Positions 1-6,616 of a DNA stretch of 22,048 nt are shown piece by piece (positions within the stretch are counted from its first letter, which is position 1; the number at the start of each line of letters is the position of its first letter). Source of the stretch: an uncultured Clostridia bacterium (GTDB lineage Bacteria; Bacillota; Clostridia; Oscillospirales; Ruminococcaceae); NCBI GenBank assembly GCA_937892655.1, contig CALBJC010000165.1:1-22048 (forward strand), read 5' to 3'. The notes under the pieces were generated by a model, which worked only from the letters and a program-made list of their open reading frames with translations, did not search any database and was not told the origin of the DNA. A program made the position numbers and the translations under genes.

Positions 1-70
1 TATCACAAAAAGGTTATGACAAAATAAAAAAGTAAAAAAGACCGCTTCTGTTTTTTCAGAAGCGGTCTTT
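1..70. repeat. Left copy of a ~65-bp direct repeat that includes a terminator
   Basis: Bases 1-66 match 1277-1341 in the same orientation almost perfectly; the main difference is six versus five T in the hairpin loop. The shared block holds the terminator stem plus about 40 bp of A-rich flank. The repeat runs off the window's first base, so its true left limit is not visible. It lies downstream of the lipoprotein gene in the direction of transcription, just as the other copy lies downstream of the ABC transporter operon. Confidence 0.85.
34..70 (-). terminator. Rho-independent terminator of the lipoprotein gene
   Basis: An 11-bp perfect stem (40-50 with 57-67, GACCGCTTCTG/CAGAAGCGGTC) has a 6-nt loop and, on the minus strand, a T-run from 39 down to 34. 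The stem is flanked by A/T pairs, so it could also stop plus-strand transcription. It sits just after the stop of the lipoprotein gene. Confidence 0.88.
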
Positions 71-77
71 ATTAAGT

Positions 78-1145
78 TTAATATGGATACCACATACTGC
101 CGTCATCATACAAAAACTCTGCGCTAACAAAGCTTATTTTGCCTGAATTTTCTTCAAAGCAGAATTTTATGGTAGTAGCTGTATCAAGCCTGAATGAATC
201 GACATAAATGTCCGCTGTTACCTCATAATAACCTGTGCTCTGGTTATAGCTGTAATCGGTCAGCCTGAACTGTCTGTCAGCGTAAGGTATATAAGTATAA
301 TACGGGTTTTGGTTTTCATAAAAGCTTATATAGGCTTCTGGCAGAGTTACATCCAGATAGTCTTTATAAAGCTGCGATAGCTCATCGCCCGAAATGTTAT
401 AGAGCTCTTTGTTTGAAAGAATACGGATAAGCCCGTTTGTATTCAAAAAGAATGAGTTACAATCCTCGTCTGTTGCATTTTCAGATAAAAAGTCAGAGAA
501 GCTGTCAAAGCTTTGTCTTTGGTTTACAAATTCAGAGCATATTATCCTGCAAGCGGCGTCTGTAATATCATTTTTCTCAATCTGCGGTGGTGGGTTATCC
601 TTTGGATAAAGGCTTATTCTGTGAAATTCGTCATACTCTACCTCAAGTATCCATACTGATTTTCCGACCTCAAACATCGGGTTTGTACTGCTTGTTATAT
701 CAAACTCGACCTCGCTGTGCTGGATATATGAATCTATAAGCTCTGTACTCAGTATTGTGTATCCTAAAAACTCTATACCCTGCCAGAAATCTTCTTTTAC
801 GGTTGAATTACAATACCAAGATTTTATAACATACTCTTCTGTGCTTTCATCGTAAACATAAACGGGCATACTGTATGAAAAATCATTTCTTACAATCTGT
901 TCAAGAAGTATTTTTGTGGTGATAAAAGGGATTTGCGTGAGAGGGTCGTCAAGAAAAATAAAATCCTGCTCTGCCTTTATATCAGGCTCGATTGAATCAT
1001 TATCAAACTCGCTCGAATCATTATCAAACTCGCTCGAATCATTATCAAGCTCAGGCCCGACGATGATACTGCTCTGGTCATCAATAGAGCATGAGCATAA
1101 AAGAGTAAACAGCAGAATAAATAACGGCAAAAACTTCTTTTTCAA
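78..1145 (-). CDS. Putative surface lipoprotein of unknown function
   Basis: The 355-residue product starts with a lipoprotein signal peptide: a KKK N-region, a hydrophobic core, and lipobox L16-C17-S18-C19, so Cys19 is the likely lipidated residue. The start is TTG at 1143-1145, preceded by GGGGGTG at good spacing. Residues about 32-55 form an acidic low-complexity linker made of near-identical 7-residue units (DNDSSEF type), encoded by a 21-bp tandem repeat. The remaining ~290 residues look like a globular extracytoplasmic domain rich in Tyr, Asp and Glu; I do not recognise a family. The gene has its own promoter and terminator, and lies downstream of the ABC transporter operon. Whether it works with that transporter is unknown. 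Confidence 0.8.
   Translation of the reverse strand: MKKKFLPLFILLFTLLCSCSIDDQSSIIVGPELDNDSSEFDNDSSEFDNDSIEPDIKAEQDFIFLDDPLTQIPFITTKILLEQIVRNDFSYSMPVYVYDESTEEYVIKSWYCNSTVKEDFWQGIEFLGYTILSTELIDSYIQHSEVEFDITSSTNPMFEVGKSVWILEVEYDEFHRISLYPKDNPPPQIEKNDITDAACRIICSEFVNQRQSFDSFSDFLSENATDEDCNSFFLNTNGLIRILSNKELYNISGDELSQLYKDYLDVTLPEAYISFYENQNPYYTYIPYADRQFRLTDYSYNQSTGYYEVTADIYVDSFRLDTATTIKFCFEENSGKISFVSAEFLYDDGSMWYPY
994..1056. repeat. 21-bp tandem repeat (three units) inside the lipoprotein gene
   Basis: Units at 994-1014 and 1015-1035 are identical; a third at 1036-1056 is diverged at its end. Each unit encodes seven residues (Asp-Asn-Asp-Ser-Ser-Glu-Phe type), placed just after the lipidated Cys region, so the repeat sets the length of a surface linker without changing frame. 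Confidence 0.85.
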
Positions 1146-1195
1146 AAAAACACACCCCCGATAAAATATTTTCCTATATTCTATATCCTATATAC

Positions 1196-1201
1196 ATTAT
1201 A
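1196..1201 (-). promoter_or_regulatory. -10 box of the lipoprotein gene promoter
   Basis: The minus strand reads TATAAT here, about 50 bp before the TTG start. No good -35 is present at 17 bp spacing (the sequence there is ACAATT), so the promoter may be weak or activator-dependent. Confidence 0.55.
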
Positions 1202-1276
1202 GTGTAAAAAAATCCCGTAATTGTTGCATTTGTTTTAAAATTATTTTTGCGTTGCTTTGAATGTAACAAAAAGGCT

Positions 1277-1345
1277 TATCACAAAAAGGTTATGACAAAA
1301 TAAAAAAGTAAAAAAGACCGCTTCTGTTTTTCAGAAGCGGTTTTT
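1277..1345. repeat. Right copy of the ~65-bp direct repeat
   Basis: This block matches the first ~66 bases of the window, with one T fewer in the terminator loop. Similarity stops at 1276/1277 on one side and just after the terminator stem on the other, so the match is the terminator plus its downstream flank and not coding sequence. Confidence 0.85.
1311..1345 (-). terminator. Rho-independent terminator of the ABC transporter operon
   Basis: Stem ACCGCTTCTG (1317-1326) pairs with CAGAAGCGGT (1332-1341) around a 5-nt loop, followed on the minus strand by a T-run. It lies immediately after the stop of the second permease gene. Confidence 0.88.
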
Positions 1346-1348
1346 GTT

Positions 1349-2455
1349 TTAGTATTCGCATATATCTGCTTTTTTAATCTGCCTTACTCTGAAAAGAACA
1401 AGAGGGAATAAGCTCAAAAGATTACAGATCAAAACGCCGATTACTGCAAGCGGGTGGAAGTATTCCAGAAACTTTCCGTCAGGGAGTAAAACGATGTTAT
1501 TGAAAAGATAGATAAACAGTATCGTTATAACGCCGCCCATAAAAAGGGCGATAGCGTCAATGAGTAAAAGCTCGTTTATAATTTTTCTTAAAATCTTTTT
1601 CTTTGAAATACCTATTGCTCTGTAAACTGAAAGCTCATAGTTTCTCTTCTGATACATTCCCGCAAAGGCTGTATTTATTGTAATTGCTAAAATTACAGAA
1701 ACAAGGATTACTATAAAGCCATAGATGAAATTGAATGCCGCAAAATCAGATTCCAGAGATTCCTTTGGTGTACCGCCGATTACAACATTGTATTTTTGCG
1801 ATAGCGCTACTGCCTTGTTCCTGAGCGCCTCGCTGCTTAAAGTATCGCTGTAAAGCTTTATAGCGTAGTCGCTCTGAGAGTCGTTTATCATATATGCGCC
1901 ATAGCCCTTTTTATCTGTTATAAAGTCAACAGTATAGCTTTGCCCCTCATAAATCTCTAATGCCTCGTGCTTTGTGTTTTCATCAAGCTTATCGCCAGGC
2001 TTTAGCCCTAAATTGTCAGCAAGCATTCTTGTTAAAACAATACTTCCGGGTCTGAGCTTTTCAAAATCAACCTTAATATTCAGCTTATCGCAGTAGATTT
2101 TAAAATCGTCAACCGAGCCGAATGCCAGATCATTTGAGCCTACAGAAAAGCCCATTACAGTATACCATTCAAAATAACCGCCGCTTGATGAATGGGGGAG
2201 ATATTTTAAATCCTCATCCTTTTGGATTGCCTGCAAAAACTCATCAAAATGACTTTCGCTGTTTGAAATTATAGACCTGTCGACCATATAGATAAACTTA
2301 TCGCCACTTTCTAAAAAGAGGTCATAGGTTGAAAGCGGGCTTGTTACATACAAACCGCCTACATAGATAACAGCGCTCAACATCAGCATAACCATCAAAA
2401 GAATACAGCGTGGCTTATTGTTGCGGATGTAGTATAAAGCTGAAAACGGGCTCAT
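1349..2455 (-). CDS. FtsX/MacB-like ABC transporter permease (second)
   Basis: The 368-residue product has a cytoplasmic N-terminus, a first membrane helix (about 18-38), a ~200-residue extracytoplasmic domain, and three C-terminal helices (about 245-268, 290-316, 330-352). The segment between C-terminal helices 1 and 2 (YELSVYRAIGISKKKILRKI) is the typical FtsX-domain element thought to contact the ATPase. The ATG start overlaps the TGA of the ATPase gene by 4 nt (ATGA), which points to translational coupling. With the other permease it would form the membrane part of a type VII-like (MacB/LolCDE/Bce-like) transporter; such systems act mechanically on periplasmic or surface substrates such as peptides and antimicrobials. 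The substrate cannot be told from sequence. Confidence 0.87.
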   Translation of the reverse strand: MSPFSALYYIRNNKPRCILLMVMLMLSAVIYVGGLYVTSPLSTYDLFLESGDKFIYMVDRSIISNSESHFDEFLQAIQKDEDLKYLPHSSSGGYFEWYTVMGFSVGSNDLAFGSVDDFKIYCDKLNIKVDFEKLRPGSIVLTRMLADNLGLKPGDKLDENTKHEALEIYEGQSYTVDFITDKKGYGAYMINDSQSDYAIKLYSDTLSSEALRNKAVALSQKYNVVIGGTPKESLESDFAAFNFIYGFIVILVSVILAITINTAFAGMYQKRNYELSVYRAIGISKKKILRKIINELLLIDAIALFMGGVITILFIYLFNNIVLLPDGKFLEYFHPLAVIGVLICNLLSLFPLVLFRVRQIKKADICEY

Positions 2456-3129
2456 ATCTTGTCAGCCTCCTTGACAGCGCTGATATCGCCGTCCCACATT
2501 TCAATAACTCTGTCAGCATCCTTTAAAATAGAGCGGTCGTGAGTGATAACTACAACTAAATTTTCTTCAGAATATTTTTTGAGTATCTCCATAACGATAA
2601 AAGCGTTATCGTGGTCAAGAGCGGCAGTTGGCTCATCAGCAAACAAAACGTGAGGCTCGTTTATCATCGCTCTTGCAATAGCGGCTCTCTGTCTCTGACC
2701 GCCTGAAAGCTTTGCAGGGCGCTTTGAAATTTCAGTTTCGCCAAGCCCGAAGCCTGAAAGAAGCTTTTTTGCACGCTCAACCGTCTGAGCGCCATTTTTT
2801 GCGCAGGCGACTGTCACGTTATCGAGTGCCGACATATAAGGCACTAAGAAATGTCTTTGAAAGACAAAGCCGAATTCATCTCGTCTTAAACCCTCTCTTT
2901 CGCTGTCACGAAGCGAGGTTATTTCCTTGCCGTTGTAGCAGATACTACCGCTTGTCGGCTTTTTGAGGGTTGAAAGGCAGTACATAAGGGTTGATTTTCC
3001 GGAACCTGACGGGCCTATAATACCTATCAGTCCCTTGTCTGGCAGGGTCAGGTCAAAGCCCTTTAAGGCATAAACCTTTTCCGCCTTATCCATATCGTAA
3101 ATCATTGTTATATCTTTAATCTCAAACAT
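2452..3129 (-). CDS. ABC transporter ATP-binding protein (LolD/MacB-type)
   Basis: This is a complete 225-residue ATPase of the size normal for the family that powers FtsX-like permeases. Visible motifs are Walker A GPSGSGKST (39-47), Q-loop Gln91, signature LSGGQ (141-145), Walker B VLFADEP (161-167), D-loop ALD, and switch His197 (VVVITHD). It lies between two permease genes: 18 nt after the first and overlapping the second by 4 nt. It should hydrolyse ATP at the inner face of the membrane for a heterodimeric permease. A downstream two-domain fusion or exporter half-transporter is excluded by the length. Confidence 0.93.
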   Translation of the reverse strand: MFEIKDITMIYDMDKAEKVYALKGFDLTLPDKGLIGIIGPSGSGKSTLMYCLSTLKKPTSGSICYNGKEITSLRDSEREGLRRDEFGFVFQRHFLVPYMSALDNVTVACAKNGAQTVERAKKLLSGFGLGETEISKRPAKLSGGQRQRAAIARAMINEPHVLFADEPTAALDHDNAFIVMEILKKYSEENLVVVITHDRSILKDADRVIEMWDGDISAVKEADKI

Positions 3130-3147
3130 ATTAATTCTCCTGACAGT

Positions 3148-4320
3148 TTAATATAGGTCATTACCCAGAGCGTCTATTGTCTTTATTCTGTAAAGTGCAT
3201 AGCGTACAGGCAGCTGAAGTATTGCAAAGAATACTAAAAAGTCTAAAAGTACATTCTTTATAGTCACAAAGCTCAGATATTCACAGCGCAGACCGTTTGG
3301 CTTTATGTATAAAAGGTCAATAAGAAGTACGGCGATTACCGTTATTACAGCTCCGCTTATCAGCGATACTATGAAGGTAAACAAAAGCTCACGAAGGATA
3401 GAGAAGTATATAGCCTTTCTTGAATAGCCGATTGAAGCGTATAAACACCATTCGCTGTGTCTGTCACGCAAAAATGTAATGTAGATAACGCTCAGGGCAA
3501 TACACATTAAGATTACAATGCCTATGTAAACTATCTTTGTAGAGCCGTCTATAGCGTCAACAACGTTGTGATTGAAATCATGATACTGCGTTTTGTAGTC
3601 TGTCCAGTACATATTCTTATCATTGAGCTCAATACCGATTTCTGAAAGCTCGCTCTGTAAATCCTCGATCCCTTCAGAGAAAATAAACATACAATCTACA
3701 TCGCTGTGGTCAGGGTGAGGAGTACCGCAGATAAGATTTAAGTCTGACTCTACAACGCCTACTATCGTATAAATGGTATAGTATTCAACAGGGTCGCCTA
3801 TCTTGTAGCCGTTGTTTTTCATTGTCTGGCTGTCGATTAAAACCTCGCCCGCAGCTGAAGGCATTCTGCCCTCAATGAGCTTTGCGTCATAAAAATCAAG
3901 ATACAAAGGTATATCATCTTTGTCAAGGAGTGCCCCCTCAAAATACCAGGTTGCAAAAAGCGCTCCGCAAGCGCCGTCAATCGCTTTTGCGCAAAAAACC
4001 TTCTGCACCTTGTCGCATTCATTCTCAATCTTTTGTGCTACATTTTTAAGCTCTTTATTAAAAAGCTCAATAGCTTCCTCACGGGTTTCATACTCTGCGT
4101 CATCCCCTAAAAGCGTGTTTACATAGTGGTATGATACATACTGCATAACCTTAGGCACTTCAGTGCAAACAGGCTCAACTGTTTTTACAGAAATGTTCAG
4201 CAAAAACGCTGTGAGGTAGTTTAGCGCAACGCATAAAGTTAAGCTTATAATCAGCGTTGCAACTCGTTTTTTGTTGTTTTTTAAATATGTCCTGGCGTAT
4301 AGCTTTTGTGACATTTTCAT
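3148..4320 (-). CDS. FtsX/MacB-like ABC transporter permease (first)
   Basis: The 390-residue product has an N-terminal helix (about 20-42), a ~220-residue extracytoplasmic domain, and three C-terminal helices (about 262-284, 310-337, 354-375). The EWCLYASIGYSRKAI element after the second helix marks the FtsX domain. The extracytoplasmic domain has several Cys (51, 102, 110, 118, 198, 210), so disulfides are possible. Two in-frame ATGs exist: the AGGAG at about 4325 is only 3 nt from the first but 9 nt from the second (4312-4314), so translation may begin two codons later. It is the first gene of a permease-ATPase-permease operon, with its own promoter after the terminator of the two-component genes. 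Confidence 0.87.
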   Translation of the reverse strand: MKMSQKLYARTYLKNNKKRVATLIISLTLCVALNYLTAFLLNISVKTVEPVCTEVPKVMQYVSYHYVNTLLGDDAEYETREEAIELFNKELKNVAQKIENECDKVQKVFCAKAIDGACGALFATWYFEGALLDKDDIPLYLDFYDAKLIEGRMPSAAGEVLIDSQTMKNNGYKIGDPVEYYTIYTIVGVVESDLNLICGTPHPDHSDVDCMFIFSEGIEDLQSELSEIGIELNDKNMYWTDYKTQYHDFNHNVVDAIDGSTKIVYIGIVILMCIALSVIYITFLRDRHSEWCLYASIGYSRKAIYFSILRELLFTFIVSLISGAVITVIAVLLIDLLYIKPNGLRCEYLSFVTIKNVLLDFLVFFAILQLPVRYALYRIKTIDALGNDLY

Positions 4321-4347
4321 ACTCTCCTAGTTTAGTTTTACGATCTC

Positions 4348-4353
4348 ATTTTA
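4348..4353 (-). promoter_or_regulatory. Extended -10 box of the ABC transporter operon
   Basis: The minus strand reads TG-G-TAAAAT about 30 bp before the start codon. The -35 position falls in the T-run of the preceding terminator and has no consensus. A weak -35 with an extended -10 fits control by an activator, for instance the neighbouring response regulator, but that link is inference. Confidence 0.45.
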
Positions 4354-4370
4354 CCATTATTTTAAGAAGT

Positions 4371-4410
4371 AAAAAAGTGACCGCAGTCATATTTTAGTGT
4401 GACTGCGGTC
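4371..4410 (-). terminator. Terminator between response regulator and ABC operon
   Basis: An 11-bp perfect stem (GACCGCAGTCA 4379-4389 with 4400-4410) has a 10-nt loop and a TTTTTT tail on the minus strand. It begins within a few bases of the response-regulator stop, so the two-component genes and the transporter genes are separate transcription units. Confidence 0.9.
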
Positions 4411-4415
4411 ATATT

Positions 4416-5039
4416 TTATGAGTTTATTGCAACAATAAGCTTTGCTCTGTCGTGAATACCCGTTTTATCGTAGATAACGCTTATGTAGTTTTTAACGGTA
4501 CCCTCAGATATATAAAGCTCCTGCGCTATCTGTTTGTTTGTAAGCCCCCGGGATAAAAGGGTAGCTATCTCTTTTTCTCGTGCTGTCATCTCTTTTAGGA
4601 TGTCAGGCTCGCTTTTCTGACCTGACATCAAAGCTGCTAAACGCTGCATAACCTTTGAGTCGATAACGTTTGAGCCACTCATAATTGAAGCTATTGCGCC
4701 AAGTATCGCATCTTTTCCGCTATCCTTTAAAAGATACCCGTCAGCACCGCCCGAGATAGCCTTTGTAATAGTGCTGTCATCATAAAAGGTTGTTAAAACC
4801 AGTATCTTAATGTCAGGGTAGTCGTTTTTTAAATGCCCTATCAGCTCAATACCGCCCATACCCTGCATATTTATGTCAACAAGCGCAATATCGCATTTTG
4901 TACTTTTCAAAACCTCAAGTGCCTCGTTGCCGTCGTGGGCAGTACCAACTATCTCCATACCGCCTATAGTCAGTATAATCTCCAAGCTTTCGAGCAAAAG
5001 AGGCTCATCGTCAACAAGTAAAACCTTATGATTACTCAT
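4416..5039 (-). CDS. NarL/LuxR-family response regulator
   Basis: The 207-residue protein has an N-terminal receiver domain with acidic pair Asp10-Asp11, phosphoacceptor Asp55 (LVDINM), Thr83/Thr84 and Lys105, then a C-terminal LuxR-type helix-turn-helix (about 141-205) with TAREKEIATLLSRGLTNKQIA and the recognition helix region ISEGTVKNYIS. I chose the ATG at 5037-5039, not the in-frame codon five residues upstream, because AGGAGG lies 6 nt before it. The gene overlaps the kinase by 8 nt, so the pair is translationally coupled. Likely targets are its own region and the adjacent ABC operon, as in DesKR/LiaRS-like systems; no operator could be proven. Confidence 0.92.
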   Translation of the reverse strand: MSNHKVLLVDDEPLLLESLEIILTIGGMEIVGTAHDGNEALEVLKSTKCDIALVDINMQGMGGIELIGHLKNDYPDIKILVLTTFYDDSTITKAISGGADGYLLKDSGKDAILGAIASIMSGSNVIDSKVMQRLAALMSGQKSEPDILKEMTAREKEIATLLSRGLTNKQIAQELYISEGTVKNYISVIYDKTGIHDRAKLIVAINS

Positions 5040-6201
5040 AGCTTTCCTCCTCAATAATAGGTAATGTCAAAATGCTTTTAAATCCCGCAGGGTTTGAAAA
5101 TACAGCGCTTCCGCCATTTTTCTCACAGTATGAAATTAGCTTTTTAAGCCCGAACCCGTTTTGAATTTTAGCGTTACAGTTTTTGTCTGAAAAGTCGCTA
5201 TTGCCGTTGTCGGTAACTGTCAGCTGAATATGTCTGCTGTCAGTAAAAAGCGTTACAAAAAACATATCTGCCAAGCCGTGCCTTACTCCGTTTGACAAAA
5301 GCTCGCTTACAGCCGAGCAGAAAAATTCAGCGTGAACAGATGGGATTGATTTTTCACCAAGGCAATCGGAAAAATTTGTTTTCACCGTAATTTTTGTATC
5401 CATTGTAAAGCTTTTGCAGATAGAGTCAATACTCTCGCAAATATCTGAAACCAAAACTGGCTTATCCTCGCTGTCGAGAACTCTCACAGCACGCCTTATT
5501 GACGAAAGGCTTTCTCTTATTCTCTCGTTTGCGTTACCCATTTTCTCTCTTGCCTTTTGCGGTGAGCTGTCAAAGAGCATATCCGCAGCGTCGAGCGTCA
5601 TAATAGCGGCAGTTATCGAGTGACCAACGCTGTTATGAATATTGCGGCTTATGTTTTCTCGCTCCTCAAGCCTTGCGTTTCTGTCAGAGAGATAGTTTTT
5701 GATTCTCAGCTCCTCATTGAGCTTTTTCTCGCCAAGCTCACCGAGCGCACAAACGCTTACAGAACGGCTTAGTTTTTCTTTTGTGTCAAAGTATTTTATA
5801 ATACCTTTTTCTATAACAAGTAAAATGAGCGAGAGTAAAACTAAAATAACCGCATACAAAAGCGCAAAATGTACCTTTTTGCCGCAAATAAGCGCTGTTA
5901 TAAACCAGCAGGCCGAGGGTGAAATAAGCCTTATGGCATTTAATTTTTCAAGTCTTACCTGACTCAGCATCAGATGGCAAAGCGGGTTAAATGAAAATGC
6001 CCCGAACAAAAGAGAGCCTATTATCTGTAAAGCAATAAGGGGGATACTCTGATAATCTGTAATACTCTGCAAGGTCAAAACTGTTATGAGCAGAGTAAAC
6101 GAAAGGGTAACCATAGCATTAAAAGGCGAGGACAAGAGCGCTGCAATAAAAAGCACTATGCTAAGACTGATGCTTATTATATATTCAACTGCCTTTTTCA
6201 T
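5032..6201 (-). CDS. Sensor histidine kinase of the NarL partner type (HisKA_3)
   Basis: The 389-residue protein begins with about five membrane helices (within residues 5-130) and short loops, so it probably senses a membrane or envelope signal, not a large ligand. A coiled-coil follows (about 135-180), then a HisKA_3 dimerisation helix with ISRNIHNSVGHS, where His189 is the likely phosphorylated residue. The ATP-binding domain has SELLSNGVRH (Glu300, Asn304), DNG (331-333) and GFGLKKL (349 on). All expected catalytic parts are present. It is the first gene of a two-gene operon behind a near-consensus promoter and ends 8 nt inside its response regulator gene. The ABC transporter next door is a plausible target or sensing partner. 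Confidence 0.9.
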   Translation of the reverse strand: MKKAVEYIISISLSIVLFIAALLSSPFNAMVTLSFTLLITVLTLQSITDYQSIPLIALQIIGSLLFGAFSFNPLCHLMLSQVRLEKLNAIRLISPSACWFITALICGKKVHFALLYAVILVLLSLILLVIEKGIIKYFDTKEKLSRSVSVCALGELGEKKLNEELRIKNYLSDRNARLEERENISRNIHNSVGHSITAAIMTLDAADMLFDSSPQKAREKMGNANERIRESLSSIRRAVRVLDSEDKPVLVSDICESIDSICKSFTMDTKITVKTNFSDCLGEKSIPSVHAEFFCSAVSELLSNGVRHGLADMFFVTLFTDSRHIQLTVTDNGNSDFSDKNCNAKIQNGFGLKKLISYCEKNGGSAVFSNPAGFKSILTLPIIEEESYE

Positions 6202-6230
6202 ACTCTCACCCCTTTTTTACATATATGCTA

Positions 6231-6259
6231 ATTATATCACAAGAAGCCTTTGTTTTCAA
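6231..6259 (-). promoter_or_regulatory. Sigma-A promoter of the two-component operon
   Basis: On the minus strand, TTGAAA (6254-6259) is followed after exactly 17 bp by TATAAT (6231-6236), with an extended TG-A before the -10. GGGGTGAG precedes the ATG start of the kinase gene. Confidence 0.85.
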
Positions 6260-6381
6260 CCAAGAAAGCAGTCCCTGATATTGACCTGTATAATTATTGT
6301 TTTGCCGTATTTGCTGATGGCTTTATTATGGGTTATCGGATGGTTTTGATATTATGCAGTTACAGTAGGCAAACATCATTG
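6260..6381. other. Short non-coding gap with no gene seen
   Basis: This gap lies between the kinase promoter and the tRNA terminator. Plus-strand frames across it encode hydrophobic stretches, but none has a start codon with a ribosome binding site. I see no RNA fold or repeat that stands out. Confidence 0.5.
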
Positions 6382-6420
6382 AAAAAATCCCCTTTGTCCT
6401 CAGACAAAAGGGGATTTTTT
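6382..6420 (-). terminator. Terminator of the tRNA-Thr gene
   Basis: Arms AAAAAATCCCCTTTGTC and GACAAAAGGGGATTTTTT pair around a CTCA loop with a single-base bulge. The A/T ends make it symmetric, so it can work in both directions. It lies directly after the 3' CCA end of the tRNA. Confidence 0.88.
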
Positions 6421-6422
6421 GA

Positions 6423-6497
6423 TGGAGCTGGTGACGGGATTTGAACCTGCAACCTGCGGTTTACGATACCGCTGCACTGCCGTTGTGCTACACCAGC
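6423..6497 (-). tRNA. tRNA-Thr (anticodon CGT)
   Basis: Read on the minus strand, the 75-nt gene has acceptor GCTGGTG/CACCAGC, a D-arm GCAC/GTGC, an anticodon stem GCGGT/ACCGC with loop ATCGTAA (anticodon CGT, reading ACG), a TTCAAAT T-loop, and an encoded CCA end. The T-stem (GCAGG/CCCGT) has an A-C mismatch in its middle pair and one G-T wobble; the other stems are perfect. It is a single-gene unit with a strong promoter and a terminator. Confidence 0.93.
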
Positions 6498-6517
6498 GTT
6501 TGTTTTTACCATATTGT

Positions 6518-6546
6518 ATTATATGCTGTTTTTTTGAAAAAGTCAA
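6518..6546 (-). promoter_or_regulatory. Promoter of the tRNA-Thr gene
   Basis: The minus strand carries TTGACT (6541-6546), a 17-bp spacer, and TATAAT (6518-6523), about 20 bp before the mature tRNA 5' end. Its -35 is separated by only 5 bp from the -35 of the divergent TIR gene promoter. Confidence 0.87.
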
Positions 6547-6551
6547 TCTTA

Positions 6552-6580
6552 TTGCAAAAACTTATTTGTTGTGATATTAT
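6552..6580 (+). promoter_or_regulatory. Promoter of the TIR-DHH operon
   Basis: TTGCAA (6552-6557) is followed after 17 bp by TATTAT (6575-6580), with an extended TG-A before the -10. The predicted transcript start leaves a leader of about 30 nt before the start codon. Confidence 0.75.
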
Positions 6581-6616
6581 TAAAATGTATTTAATTTTTG
6601 CTTAGAGGTGAAGGCT

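Noticed and set aside
916..1164. Plus-strand frame opposite the lipoprotein gene with repeated SLSNSLES units
   Set aside because: It is an antisense shadow of the 21-bp tandem repeat and has no ribosome binding site or promoter.
1..1345. Insertion sequence or transposon flanked by direct repeats around the lipoprotein gene
   Set aside because: There is no transposase, no terminal inverted repeat and no short target duplication; the repeats contain a terminator and fit a gene duplication better.
6250..6444. Small plus-strand frames across the gap before the tRNA, with hydrophobic stretches
   Set aside because: They have no start with a ribosome binding site, run through the tRNA terminator and into the tRNA gene, and no promoter precedes them.
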